A DNA stretch of 64,000 nt from Streptomyces spinosus (lineage in GTDB: Bacteria > Actinomycetota > Actinomycetes > Streptomycetales > Streptomycetaceae), in assembly GCF_020400655.1 (NCBI RefSeq), contig NZ_JAINRC010000004.1:62001-126000 (forward strand), read 5' to 3'. Within the stretch, counting starts at the first letter, position 1. The number at the start of each line of letters is the position of its first letter. Shown one piece after another: positions 54,131 to 62,308 of this stretch. The notes below the pieces were generated by a model. It had not been told where the DNA came from and made no database searches. It worked only from the letters and a program-made list of their open reading frames with translations. The position numbers were made by a program, and so were the translations under genes.

Positions 54131-54940
54131 ATGCCCGCTCCCCGCACGATCCTGCTCACCGGCGCCGCCGGCGGGCTCGGCACCCTGATGCGGTCCCTGC
54201 TGCCGGAGTACGGTTACACGCTGCGCCTGTTCGACGCGCGCCCCGTCGAGGGCGAGCCCGGCGCGATCACCGCGGACCTCGGCGACAAGGAGGCGCTCGG
54301 CGAGGCCGTACGGGGCGTGGACGCGGTCCTGCACCTCGCGGGGATCTCCCTGGAAGCGCCCTTCGAGAAGATCCTCAGGTCGAACATCGAGGGCACCTAC
54401 AACCTGTACGAGGCCGCCCGGCTCGCGGGCGTGCCGCGGATCGTCTTCGCCTCCTCCAACCACGCCGTCGGCTTCACCCCGGCCCCGCGCGCGGGCGAGC
54501 CGCTGATCCCCGTCGGCACCCCGCGCCGCCCGGACACCTTCTACGGCCTGTCGAAGTCCTTCGGCGAGGACCTGGCACAGCTCTACTGGGACAAGCACGG
54601 CCTGGAGACCGTCTCGGTGCGCATCGGCTCCTGCTTCCCGGAGCCCACCAGCGTCCGCATGCTGTCGGTGTGGATGAGCCCGGCTGACGGCGCCCGTCTC
54701 TTCCACGCGGCACTGACCGCCGAGGAGGTCGGCCACACGGTCGTCTACGGCTCCTCCGCCAACACCCGCCTGTGGTGGGACCTGAGCACCGCGCGGGCAC
54801 TCGGCTACGACCCCCAGGACGACTCCGAGCCGTACGCCGGGAAGCTCATCGCCGAGCAGGGCGAGCTGGACCCGGAGAACCCGGCCCACCGTCACCTGGG
54901 CGGGCACTTCGTGAATGACCCGCCGATCTGGCCGTACTGA
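54131..54940 (+). CDS. udh: Uronate dehydrogenase (NAD-dependent)
   Basis: Udh oxidises D-galacturonate or D-glucuronate to the aldaro-lactone, the first step of oxidative uronate breakdown. The 269-residue short-chain-dehydrogenase-like protein has the NAD loop TGAAGGLGTLM and ITADLGDKEAL. The uronate-dehydrogenase-like run VLHLAGISLEAPFEKILRSN follows, then NLYEAARLAGVPRIVFASSN, the catalytic YGLSK and VRIGSCFPEPTSVRMLSVW. These blocks closely resemble what I remember of Agrobacterium Udh. AAGGAGAACC precedes ATG 54131. Its promoter is visible upstream, and the KDG dehydratase gene is divergent. Confidence 0.92.
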   Translation: MPAPRTILLTGAAGGLGTLMRSLLPEYGYTLRLFDARPVEGEPGAITADLGDKEALGEAVRGVDAVLHLAGISLEAPFEKILRSNIEGTYNLYEAARLAGVPRIVFASSNHAVGFTPAPRAGEPLIPVGTPRRPDTFYGLSKSFGEDLAQLYWDKHGLETVSVRIGSCFPEPTSVRMLSVWMSPADGARLFHAALTAEEVGHTVVYGSSANTRLWWDLSTARALGYDPQDDSEPYAGKLIAEQGELDPENPAHRHLGGHFVNDPPIWPY

Positions 54941-55104
54941 CCCTGTGCCGGCTCCCCGGGGCACCCGGCGGCCGGAAACGATCCTCCACGCGCGCGGGCG
55001 GGCACCGAACGGGCCCGCCCGCCGCCGTGTCCGGGCATCCGGCGTGCCCGATCCCACCCCGGCCCGGACAGCCGCGCAGGTCCGCGACGGGCACGGCCCG
55101 CGCG

Positions 55105-55173
55105 AAGCGGGCACAAGCGGGCAGTATCGGGCCCGCAACAGACCTGGTCAGCGCCGCGCGCCGACGGTAGAAC
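55105..55173 (+). promoter_or_regulatory. Leaderless-type promoter and tandem repeats upstream of the DeoR gene
   Basis: TGGTCA (55145-55150) and TAGAAC (55168-55173) are 17 nt apart, and TAGAAC ends 7 nt before ATG 55181, the usual leaderless arrangement. Just upstream AAGCGGGCA occurs twice with a 10-nt period (55105-55113 and 55115-55123), which may be the regulator's own binding site. Confidence 0.45.
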
Positions 55174-55180
55174 TTCCCCC

Positions 55181-55993
55181 ATGGGCCCGAACGGGCAAGT
55201 CCACAGGGAAGTGGGTGACGACATGACCACCAGGACGGCGGAAGAACGCCAGCGCGAGATCGTGCGGGCCGCCCGCGCCACCGGCTCCGTGGACGTCACC
55301 GCGCTCGCCGCCGACCTGGGCGTGGCCAAGGAGACCATCCGGCGCGACCTGCGCGCCCTGGAGGACCACGGCCTGGTCCGCCGCACCCACGGCGGCGCCT
55401 ATCCGGTGGAGAGCGCCGGGTTCGAGACGACCCTCGCCTTCCGCGCCACCAGCCACGTGCCCGAGAAGCGCCGGATCGCCGCCGCGGCGGCCGAACTGCT
55501 CGGGGACGCCGAGACCGTCTTCGTCGACGAGGGCTTCACCCCCCAGCTCATCGCCGAGGCGCTGCCCAGGGGCCGGCCGCTGACCGTGGTCACCGCGTCC
55601 CTGCCGGTCGCGGGCGCGCTGGCGGAGGCCGACCAGGTCTCCGTGCTGCTGCTCGGCGGCCGGGTCCGCCCGGGCACGCTGGCCACCGTCGACCACTGGA
55701 CGACGAAGATGCTGGCGGGCTTCGTGATCGACCTCGCCTACATCGGGGCCAACGGGATCTCCCGCGAACACGGGCTGACCACCCCCGACCCGGCGGTCAG
55801 CGAGGTGAAGGCACAGGCCGTCCGGGCCGCGCGGCGCACGGTCTTCGCGGGCGTGCACACCAAGTTCGGCGCCGTCAGCTTCTGCCGGTTCGCGGAGGTC
55901 GGCGCGCTGGAGGCGATCGTGACCAGCACCCTGCTCCCGGCCGCCGAAGCCCACCGCTACTCCCTGCTGGGCCCGCAGGTCATCCGGGTCTGA
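55181..55993 (+). CDS. DeoR-family transcriptional regulator
   Basis: The 270-residue protein has a DeoR winged helix (RQREIVRAARATGSVDVTAL, then KETIRRDLRALEDHGLVRRT with HGGAY). The DeoRC sugar-phosphate-sensor domain follows (EKRRIAAAAAELLGDAETVF, then VDHWTTKMLAGFVIDLAYIG and HTKFGAVSFCRFAEVGALEA). Such regulators respond to sugar phosphates or related acids. ATG 55181 fits a leaderless mRNA; ATG 55223, 14 codons on, is an alternative with a GGAAG about 12 nt upstream. It lies between uronate dehydrogenase and the sugar importer, so it probably controls both. Confidence 0.92.
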   Translation: MGPNGQVHREVGDDMTTRTAEERQREIVRAARATGSVDVTALAADLGVAKETIRRDLRALEDHGLVRRTHGGAYPVESAGFETTLAFRATSHVPEKRRIAAAAAELLGDAETVFVDEGFTPQLIAEALPRGRPLTVVTASLPVAGALAEADQVSVLLLGGRVRPGTLATVDHWTTKMLAGFVIDLAYIGANGISREHGLTTPDPAVSEVKAQAVRAARRTVFAGVHTKFGAVSFCRFAEVGALEAIVTSTLLPAAEAHRYSLLGPQVIRV

Positions 55994-56017
55994 TTGCGCG
56001 ATCCGTCCCCCGTCCAG

Positions 56018-56043
56018 GGGCGCTCCACACCGTGGAGCGTCCC
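56018..56043 (+). terminator. Hairpin between the DeoR gene and the sugar importer
   Basis: CGCTCCAC (56021-56028) and GTGGAGCG (56032-56039) pair perfectly around ACC, with a further GGG/CCC pairing outside after one bulged T. It could end the DeoR transcript, or act as an operator or attenuator before the ABC genes, whose start is 36 nt away. Confidence 0.45.
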
Positions 56044-56078
56044 TTATGTCCCCCTTTCCCCTCCTTCAGGAGCGATCC

Positions 56079-57449
56079 ATGCGCACCCCGAGCCGACGGA
56101 GGCCGCGAGCCACGCTCGCCCTGGCCGCCGCAGGGACGCTGCTCGCCCCGCTGCTCTCCGGCTGCTGGGCCGGTGCCGGCGGGACCGGTTCCGGCGGCGA
56201 CTCCATCAACGTCCTGATGGTCAACAACCCGCAGATGACCGAGTTGCAGAAGCTGACCGCCGCCCACTTCACCAAGGACACCGGCATCAAGGTCAACTTT
56301 ACGGTCCTGCCCGAGAACGACGTCCGCGACAAGATCAGCCAGGACTTCGCCAACCAGGCCGGCCAGTACGACGTGGCCACCCTGTCCAACTACGAGATAC
56401 CGATCTACGCCCGCAACGGCTGGCTGCACGAGATGAACTCGTACGTCGCCAAGGACGCCTCGTACGACGAACGCGACGTCCTCAAGCCGATGCGCCAGTC
56501 CCTCACCGGCGACGACGGCAAACTCTACGGACAGCCCTTCTACGGCGAGTCGTCCTTCCTCATGTACCGCAAGGACGTGTTCGCGGCGAAGGGCCTGACC
56601 ATGCCCGAGCGTCCCACCTGGCGGCAGGTCGCGGACCTCGCCGCGAAGGCGGACGGTGCCCGGCCGGGCATGCGGGGCATCTGCCTGCGCGGGCTGCCCG
56701 GCTGGGGCGAGCTGATGGCACCGCTGACCACGGTCGTGAACACCTTCGGCGGCACCTGGTTCGACACGGACTGGAAGGCACGGCTGGACTCGCCGGCCTT
56801 CGAGAAGGCGACGAAGTTCTACGTCGGCCTCGTCCGCGAGCACGGCGAGTCCGGCGCCGCCCAGTCCGGCTTCGCCGAATGCCTGAACAACATGACCCAG
56901 GGCAAGGTCGCCATGTGGTACGACGCCACCTCCGCGGCCGGCCTGCTGGAGGCGGCCGGCTCCCCGGTCAAGGGCAAGCTCGGCTACGCCCCCGCCCCCG
57001 TCGAGCGCACCGCGTCCTCCGGCTGGCTCTACACCTGGGCCTGGGGCATCCAGCAGGCATCCCGCAACCCCGACAAGGCCTGGAAGTTCGTCTCCTGGGC
57101 GTCGGGCAAGGGATACGAGCGGCTGGTGGGCGAGACCAGCGGCTGGTCGAACGTCCCGGCGGGCAAGCGGGCGTCGACCTACACCAACGCCGACTACCGC
57201 GAGTCGGCCGCCGCGTTCCAGGAGATGACCAAGGAGGCCATCGAGAGCGCCCGGCCGAACGACCCCGGGGTGCAGCCGCGGCCCGCGCCCGGCATCCAGT
57301 TCGTCGGCATCCCCGAGTTCACCGACCTCGGCACCAAGGTCTCCCAGGAGATCAGCGCGGCCATCGCCGGACGCCAGTCCGTCGACGCGGCCCTGAAGAA
57401 GTCTCAAGCACTCGCCGAGCAGATCTCCAAGGAGTACGAGGGACGATGA
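56079..57449 (+). CDS. Sugar/polyol ABC transporter substrate-binding lipoprotein
   Basis: The 456-residue family-1 solute-binding protein has a Tat-like basic start and the lipobox LLSGC near residue 30. The body shows VLMVNNPQMTELQKLTAAHF, VRDKISQDFANQAGQYDVAT, LYGQPFYGESSFLMYRKDVF and WAWGIQQASRNPDKAWKFVS. This subgroup is often found with mannitol/sorbitol-type polyol importers. AGGAG precedes ATG 56079. It overlaps the next gene by 4 nt. The usual ATPase is not encoded here; many Streptomyces importers share the MsiK ATPase made elsewhere (general knowledge). Confidence 0.94.
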   Translation: MRTPSRRRPRATLALAAAGTLLAPLLSGCWAGAGGTGSGGDSINVLMVNNPQMTELQKLTAAHFTKDTGIKVNFTVLPENDVRDKISQDFANQAGQYDVATLSNYEIPIYARNGWLHEMNSYVAKDASYDERDVLKPMRQSLTGDDGKLYGQPFYGESSFLMYRKDVFAAKGLTMPERPTWRQVADLAAKADGARPGMRGICLRGLPGWGELMAPLTTVVNTFGGTWFDTDWKARLDSPAFEKATKFYVGLVREHGESGAAQSGFAECLNNMTQGKVAMWYDATSAAGLLEAAGSPVKGKLGYAPAPVERTASSGWLYTWAWGIQQASRNPDKAWKFVSWASGKGYERLVGETSGWSNVPAGKRASTYTNADYRESAAAFQEMTKEAIESARPNDPGVQPRPAPGIQFVGIPEFTDLGTKVSQEISAAIAGRQSVDAALKKSQALAEQISKEYEGR

Positions 57450-58384
57450 CAGCGACGACCACGGCCCCCCTCGCGGCCACCCCCGCACGGACGGTCCGGC
57501 AGCCCCCGGCCCGGCTGCGCGCCTGGGCCACCCGCGCCCCGCTCCTGCCGGCCCTCGTGTTCATGATCGTGGTGACCCAGCTGCCCTTCGTGGCCACGCT
57601 GGTGATCTCCTTCTTCGACTGGAACGCCCTCTACCCCAAGGCCCGCCGCTTCACCGGCCTGGACAACTACCGCCAGGTGCTCACCGACGCCGGCCTGCGC
57701 CACTCGGTGTGGACGACCGTGCTGCTCACGGCGGCCGTGGTGCTGGCCAGCCTGGTCATCGGGCTGGCGCTGGCGCTGCTGCTGGACCGGCGGTTCCGCG
57801 GCCGGGGCATCGTCCGCACCCTGCTCATCGCCCCCTTCCTGGTGGTGCCGGTGGCCGCCGCGCTGCTGTGGAAGCATGTGCTCTACAACCCCGAATACGG
57901 CTTGCTCAACGGGTTGCTGCACTATGTGGGCGGGCCACAGCCGGACTGGGTCTCCCGCACCCCGCTCCTCGCGGTCGAGGCCTCCCTGGTGTGGCAGTGG
58001 ACGCCGTTCATGATGCTGATCCTGCTCGCCGGACTGCAGAGCCGGGACCAGCAGCAGATCGAGGCCGCGCGCGTCGACGGCGCGAGCGACTGGCAGATCT
58101 TCCGCCATCTCACCCTGCCCCACCTGCGCCGCTACCTGGAACTGGGCGCACTGCTCGGGTCGATCTACATCGTCCAGAACTTCGACGCGGTCTTCACGAT
58201 CACCTCCGGCGGCCTGGGCACCGCCAACCTGCCCTACACCGTCTACCAGAGCTTCTACCAGGCCCACGAGAACGGCCTGGCCTCGGCCGCCGGTGTCCTG
58301 GTGGTCATCGGCTCGATCGTCATCGCCACCTTCGCCCTGCGCGTGGTGTCGTCCCTGTTCCGCGAGGAGGTGTCCCGCGCATGA
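57446..58384 (+). CDS. Sugar/polyol ABC permease 1 (MalF-type)
   Basis: The 312-residue membrane protein has about six membrane segments after a basic N-terminus. It has PALVFMIVVTQLPFVATLVI, FTGLDNYRQVLTDAGLRHSV, the MalF-type VWQWTPFMMLILLAGLQS and the ATPase-contact loop EAARVDGASDWQIFRHLTLP near residue 205. It is coupled by 4-nt overlaps to the binding-protein gene before and to permease 2 after. The intact structure contrasts with the broken permease at 44.1-44.8 kb. Confidence 0.94.
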   Translation: MTATTTAPLAATPARTVRQPPARLRAWATRAPLLPALVFMIVVTQLPFVATLVISFFDWNALYPKARRFTGLDNYRQVLTDAGLRHSVWTTVLLTAAVVLASLVIGLALALLLDRRFRGRGIVRTLLIAPFLVVPVAAALLWKHVLYNPEYGLLNGLLHYVGGPQPDWVSRTPLLAVEASLVWQWTPFMMLILLAGLQSRDQQQIEAARVDGASDWQIFRHLTLPHLRRYLELGALLGSIYIVQNFDAVFTITSGGLGTANLPYTVYQSFYQAHENGLASAAGVLVVIGSIVIATFALRVVSSLFREEVSRA

Positions 58385-59208
58385 CCGCCGTACTGCGTCG
58401 CAACGGTCTCGGCCTGGTGGCCTGGCTGGCCGGCGTCGTCTTCTTCCTGCCCATCGCGTGGATGGCCCTGACGTCCTTCCACTCCGAGGCGGACGCGGCC
58501 ACCAACCCGCCGTCCCTCACCGCGTCGCTGACGCTCGACGGCTACCGCGAGTTCTTCGGCAGCGGCGGCGGGGCGAGCCCGTGGCCCGCGCTGGTCAACT
58601 CGACGGTGGCGTCGGTCGCCTCGACGCTCCTGGTCCTGCTGCTGGCCCTCCCGGCGGCCTACGCGCTGTCGATCCGGCCGGTGCGCAAGTGGACCGACGT
58701 CCTGTTCTTCTTCCTGTCCACCAAGATGCTGCCGGCCGTGGCGGGCCTGCTGCCGGTCTACCTCTTCGCCAAGAACGCCGGGATGCTCGACAACATCTGG
58801 CTCCTGGTCGTCCTGTACACCTCCATGAACCTGCCGATCGCGGTGTGGATGATGCAGTCCTTCCTCGCCGAGGTGCCGGTCGCGGTCATCGAGGCGGCGC
58901 GGGTGGACGGTGCCCGGCTCCCGGTGATCCTCGCGCGCGTGGTGGCCCCGATCGCCCTGCCCGGCATCGCCGCCACCGCCCTGATCTGCTTCATCTTCAG
59001 CTGGAACGAACTGCTCTTCGCCCGAGTCCTGACGGGCGTGGTCGCCGAGACCGCCCCCGTCTTCCTGACCGGTTTCATCACCAGCCAGGGCCTTTTCCTG
59101 GCCAAGGTGTGCGCCGCGTCGCTCGTCATCTCCCTGCCGGTGCTCGCCGCGGGGTTCGCCGCCCAGGACAAGCTGGTCCAGGGCCTGTCGTTGGGAGCCG
59201 TGAAATGA
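58381..59208 (+). CDS. Sugar/polyol ABC permease 2 (MalG-type)
   Basis: The 275-residue partner permease has six membrane segments, FFLPIAWMALTSFHSEADA near the N-terminus, LYTSMNLPIAVWMMQSFLAE and the contact loop EAARVDGARLPVILARVVAP. It ends with SWNELLFARVLTGVVAETAP. ATG 58381 overlaps the first permease gene and its stop overlaps the dehydrogenase gene, so all four genes are translated as one coupled unit. Confidence 0.94.
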   Translation: MTAVLRRNGLGLVAWLAGVVFFLPIAWMALTSFHSEADAATNPPSLTASLTLDGYREFFGSGGGASPWPALVNSTVASVASTLLVLLLALPAAYALSIRPVRKWTDVLFFFLSTKMLPAVAGLLPVYLFAKNAGMLDNIWLLVVLYTSMNLPIAVWMMQSFLAEVPVAVIEAARVDGARLPVILARVVAPIALPGIAATALICFIFSWNELLFARVLTGVVAETAPVFLTGFITSQGLFLAKVCAASLVISLPVLAAGFAAQDKLVQGLSLGAVK

Positions 59209-60194
59209 AGGCCGCCGTCATCGAGTCCGTGGGCCGAGCCGTCGTCACCGAGGTGCCCGACCCGACGCCGGGCCCCCGCGAGGTGGTCGTCGAGGTCGCG
59301 GCCTGCGGTCTGTGCGGCACCGACCTGCACATCCTCCAGGGCGAGTTCGCGCCCAAGCTGCCGATCGTGCCCGGGCACGAGTTCGCGGGCGAGGTCGTCG
59401 GTGTCGGCACCCAGGTCACCGAGGTGGCCGTCGGCGACCGGGTGGCCGTGGACCCCTCGCTGTACTGCTACGAGTGCCGGTACTGCCGTACGGGCCACAA
59501 CAACCTGTGCGAGCGGTGGGCGGCGATCGGCGTGACGACGGCGGGCGGCGCGGCCCGGTACGCGGTGGCGCCGGTCGCCAACTGCGTGAAGCTGCCCGAC
59601 CACGTTCGCACCGAGGACGCGGCCCTGGTGGAGCCCCTGTCCTGCGCGGTGCGCGGCTACGACGTCCTGCGCTCCCGCCTGGGCTCCCACGTGCTGATCT
59701 ACGGCTCCGGGACCATGGGCCTGATGATGCTGGAGCTGGCCAAGCGGACCGGTGCGGCGAGCGTGGACGTGGTCGACGTCAACCCGGCCCGCCTGGAGAC
59801 GGCCCGGCTGCTCGGCGTCTCGGCGGCCGCGGCGAACGCCGACGAACTGGACCGCCCGCGGGGCTGGGACGTGGTGATCGACGCGACCGGCAACGCGGCG
59901 GCGATCCAGGACGGCCTGGACCGGGTCGCGAAGGCGGGCACGTTCCTGCAGTTCGGGGTGGCGGACTACGCGACCCGCGTGACGATCGACCCGTACCGGA
60001 TCTACAACCAGGAGATCACGATCACCGGCTCCATGGCGGTGCTGCACAGCTTCGAGCGGGCGGCCGAGCTGTTCGCGAACGGCGTGCTGGACCCGGGCGT
60101 CTTCATCAGCGACCGGATCCCGCTGGAGCGGTACCCGCAGGCGCTGGAGCAGTTCGCGGCGGGGGTGGGGCGGAAGATCGTGGTGGTGCCCTGA
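59205..60194 (+). CDS. Zinc-dependent medium-chain dehydrogenase (sugar-alcohol/sorbitol type)
   Basis: The 329-residue protein has the medium-chain dehydrogenase landmarks: catalytic-zinc ligands in VAACGLCGTDLHILQGEF and IVPGHEFAGEVVGVGTQV, the structural-zinc cysteines in CYECRYCRTGHNNLC, and the NAD-binding loop LIYGSGTMGLMMLELAKRTG. An acidic residue follows in VDVVDVNPARLE, favouring NAD over NADP. Its 4-nt overlap with the permease gene shows it processes the imported compound, most likely a sugar alcohol or a sugar, giving a ketose or lactone. A terminal role in uronate metabolism is less likely. Confidence 0.93.
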   Translation: MKAAVIESVGRAVVTEVPDPTPGPREVVVEVAACGLCGTDLHILQGEFAPKLPIVPGHEFAGEVVGVGTQVTEVAVGDRVAVDPSLYCYECRYCRTGHNNLCERWAAIGVTTAGGAARYAVAPVANCVKLPDHVRTEDAALVEPLSCAVRGYDVLRSRLGSHVLIYGSGTMGLMMLELAKRTGAASVDVVDVNPARLETARLLGVSAAAANADELDRPRGWDVVIDATGNAAAIQDGLDRVAKAGTFLQFGVADYATRVTIDPYRIYNQEITITGSMAVLHSFERAAELFANGVLDPGVFISDRIPLERYPQALEQFAAGVGRKIVVVP

Positions 60195-60249
60195 GCCGAT
60201 CGGGGGGTGGGTAAGGGAACGGTAAAGCGGTGTCGTTCGTTCTCCCGGC

Positions 60250-61428
60250 ATGACAGCTATGACCCCTGGCTCGAACATCCCCCTCCCGGCCGCGCGCGTG
60301 ACGGTGGACGTCTCCGCTCCGGTGCGGCTCGATGTGTCGGGCCTGCTGCTCACCGGTGACGGCAAGGTGCGCTCCGACGACGACTTCATCTTCTACAACC
60401 AGCCCGCGGGGCCCGGCGTGGCGTACCGGTCGGGAGGCGGTACGGCGCCGGACGCGGTCACGGTCGACACGGCCGCCGTACCGCCGGAGATCGAGAAGAT
60501 CGTCGTCACGGCCAGCCCGGACGCGGCCGGCCAGACCTTCCGGGGCATCGAGCCGACGGCCACGATCCGGGACGCCGACGGCGGCGCCGTGCTGGCGACG
60601 TTCACCCCGCCGCAGCTCGGCGACGAGACCGCGCTGGTGGTCGTCGAGATCTACCGCCGGGCCGGCCAGTGGAAGGCGCGGGCCGTCGGGCAGGGGTACG
60701 CCAACGGGCTCGCGGGCATCGCGACCGACTTCGGCGTGACCGTGGAGGAGCCGGCCGCGGCTCCGGCCGCACCGCCGCAGCCGGCCGCCGCCCCGGTGGC
60801 CGCTCCCCCGCAGCCGGCGGCACCGCCGGCCGCTCCCGCGCCGGGCGCCGGGAAGATCAACCTGGACAAGGGCCGGGTCAGCCTGCAGAAGAACCAGACG
60901 GTGTCCCTCATCAAGGGCGGCCGGCCGCTGCTCTCCCAGGTGCGGATGGGCCTCGGCTGGGAACCGGCGTTCCGCGGCAAGGACATCGACCTGGACGCCT
61001 CGGTCATCGCCTACGGCCCCCAGCGCAACCACGTCGACAGCTGCTACTTCGGCAAGCTGACGATCCTGAACGGCGCGATCCGGCACTCCGGGGACAACCT
61101 GACCGGCGAGGGCGGCGGCGACGACGAGGTCATCACGGTCGACCTGGGCCGGCTGCCCCAGGAGGTCACCGGGCTGGTCTTCACCGTGAACTCCTTCTCC
61201 GGCCAGAAGTTCACCGAGGTCGCCAAGGCGTACTGCCGTCTGGTCGACGACTTCTCGGGCGAGGAGCTGGTCCGCTTCGACCTCACCGGCGCGGAGCCCC
61301 GGACCGGCGTCATGATGGCCAAGCTCATCCGCCAGTTCTCCGGCGAGTGGGACATGACGGCGATGGGCGAGTTCGTGAAGGCCCGCACCGTGCGGAACAT
61401 GGTGGAACCGGGGGCACGGGCTCTGTAA
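60250..61428 (+). CDS. Tandem TerD-domain protein
   Basis: The 392-residue protein has two TerD-type domains separated by a linker of about 45 residues made almost only of proline and alanine (about 168-212). Domain 1 keeps VRSDDDFIFYNQPAGPGVAY and EIEKIVVTASPDA; domain 2 keeps GLGWEPAFRGKDIDLDASVI, SGDNLTGEGGGDDEVITVDL, VTGLVFTVNSFSG and CRLVDDFSGEELVRFDL. The aspartate-rich loops are calcium sites in known TerD proteins. The family is linked to tellurite resistance, stress and phage response, but actual roles are unclear. It is monocistronic here; no TerC or TerB-type gene is visible in the window. Confidence 0.92.
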   Translation: MTAMTPGSNIPLPAARVTVDVSAPVRLDVSGLLLTGDGKVRSDDDFIFYNQPAGPGVAYRSGGGTAPDAVTVDTAAVPPEIEKIVVTASPDAAGQTFRGIEPTATIRDADGGAVLATFTPPQLGDETALVVVEIYRRAGQWKARAVGQGYANGLAGIATDFGVTVEEPAAAPAAPPQPAAAPVAAPPQPAAPPAAPAPGAGKINLDKGRVSLQKNQTVSLIKGGRPLLSQVRMGLGWEPAFRGKDIDLDASVIAYGPQRNHVDSCYFGKLTILNGAIRHSGDNLTGEGGGDDEVITVDLGRLPQEVTGLVFTVNSFSGQKFTEVAKAYCRLVDDFSGEELVRFDLTGAEPRTGVMMAKLIRQFSGEWDMTAMGEFVKARTVRNMVEPGARAL

Positions 61429-61515
61429 GCCCGCGGAGACGGTGGCACGGGGACCCCGCGGTCGTGCGCGGCGGGTTCCCCGGCAGCCTGGCCGGCGGGC
61501 GGGTTCCCCGGCCGC

Positions 61516-61537
61516 CGTCCCGGCCGCGGCCGGGACG
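61516..61537. terminator. 22-nt perfect palindrome between the TerD and TetR genes
   Basis: CGTCCCGGCCG followed by its exact complement CGGCCGGGACG ends 2 nt before the TetR stop (minus strand). The convergent gap also has two direct copies of GCGGGTTCCCCGGC (61471-61484 and 61499-61512). A bidirectional terminator is the simplest reading. Confidence 0.5.
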
Positions 61538-61539
61538 CC

Positions 61540-62112
61540 TCAGCCGGCCCGCAGGCCCTCCGTCAGCAGCCGCAGGTACCGCCGGATCTCCCGCTCCCCC
61601 GCCCCGGCGAGCTCCGCCGCCGTGGTCACCCCGTGGGTCAGGCGCAGCACGTCGATCGGCTCCACGTCCCCCCGCAGCGTGCCCTCCGCCTGCGCCGCCT
61701 TCACCAGCCGGGTCACCGCGCCGTGCACCACCGTGCCGCACGCCGTCAGCGCAGCCGCGCCGCCGTGCTCGGTCACCGCCGAGCCGAGCAGGGCCCTCAT
61801 CCCCCGCACCTGGAGGGAGCCCACCGCCAGCTCGTACAGCCACTCCGCGAGCGCCTCACCCGGCGGCCGTTCACCCGCCAGCTCGTCGGCGCGTACCCCG
61901 AACGCCTCGATCCGGTCCACGTACGCCGCCTCCAGCAGCGCCTGCCGGGTCGGGAAGTGCCGGTAGAGGGTGCCCGAGCCGACACCCGCCCGTTTGGCGA
62001 TGTCGTCGAGCGACGCGTTCTCCCCGTGCTCCGCGAAGGCCCCGGCCGCCGCCTTCAGCAGCCGCTCGTAGTTGCGCCGGGCGTCCGCGCGCATGGGCCT
62101 GCCCTGCGTCAT
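61540..62112 (-). CDS. TetR-family transcriptional regulator
   Basis: The 190-residue protein has an N-terminal TetR helix-turn-helix (RNYERLLKAAAGAFAEHGEN, then SLDDIAKRAGVGSGTLYRHF) and a helical ligand domain ending LTHGVTTAAELAGAGEREIR. The ligand domain resembles the SbtR-like branch, which is a guess. ATG 62112 has GAGGAG about 8 nt upstream. No exporter or enzyme gene adjoins divergently, so the target is unknown. A near-palindrome just upstream (62132-62146) suggests self-control. Confidence 0.92.
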   Translation of the reverse strand: MTQGRPMRADARRNYERLLKAAAGAFAEHGENASLDDIAKRAGVGSGTLYRHFPTRQALLEAAYVDRIEAFGVRADELAGERPPGEALAEWLYELAVGSLQVRGMRALLGSAVTEHGGAAALTACGTVVHGAVTRLVKAAQAEGTLRGDVEPIDVLRLTHGVTTAAELAGAGEREIRRYLRLLTEGLRAG

Positions 62113-62131
62113 GCACTCACTCCTCGCGAAC

Positions 62132-62146
62132 CGGGGACCCTCTCCG
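62132..62146. promoter_or_regulatory. Near-palindrome upstream of the TetR gene
   Basis: CGGGGA-CCC-TCTCCG has six-base arms with one mismatch and lies 20 nt ahead of the regulator start. This is the usual spot and size for a TetR autoregulatory operator. Confidence 0.3.
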
Positions 62147-62223
62147 CATGGTATCCGGCGACGGCGTCCCGGCGCCGGTCCCGGCAGGAGGCACGCGGCG
62201 GGGCCGCCGTGCGGTGGGACGGC

Positions 62224-62258
62224 GGCGGCCCGGCGCGGGCTCCCCACGCCGGGCCGCC
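62224..62258 (-). terminator. Terminator downstream of the PhoX-type phosphatase gene
   Basis: GGCGGCCCGGCG (62224-62235) and CGCCGGGCCGCC (62247-62258) are perfect 12-nt arms around an 11-nt loop, 51 nt past the phosphatase stop on the minus strand. Confidence 0.65.
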
Positions 62259-62308
62259 ACCCGCCGCCGCCACGGGTTCCGGGACGCCCCCGTGCGGCCG
62301 GCGGTGTT

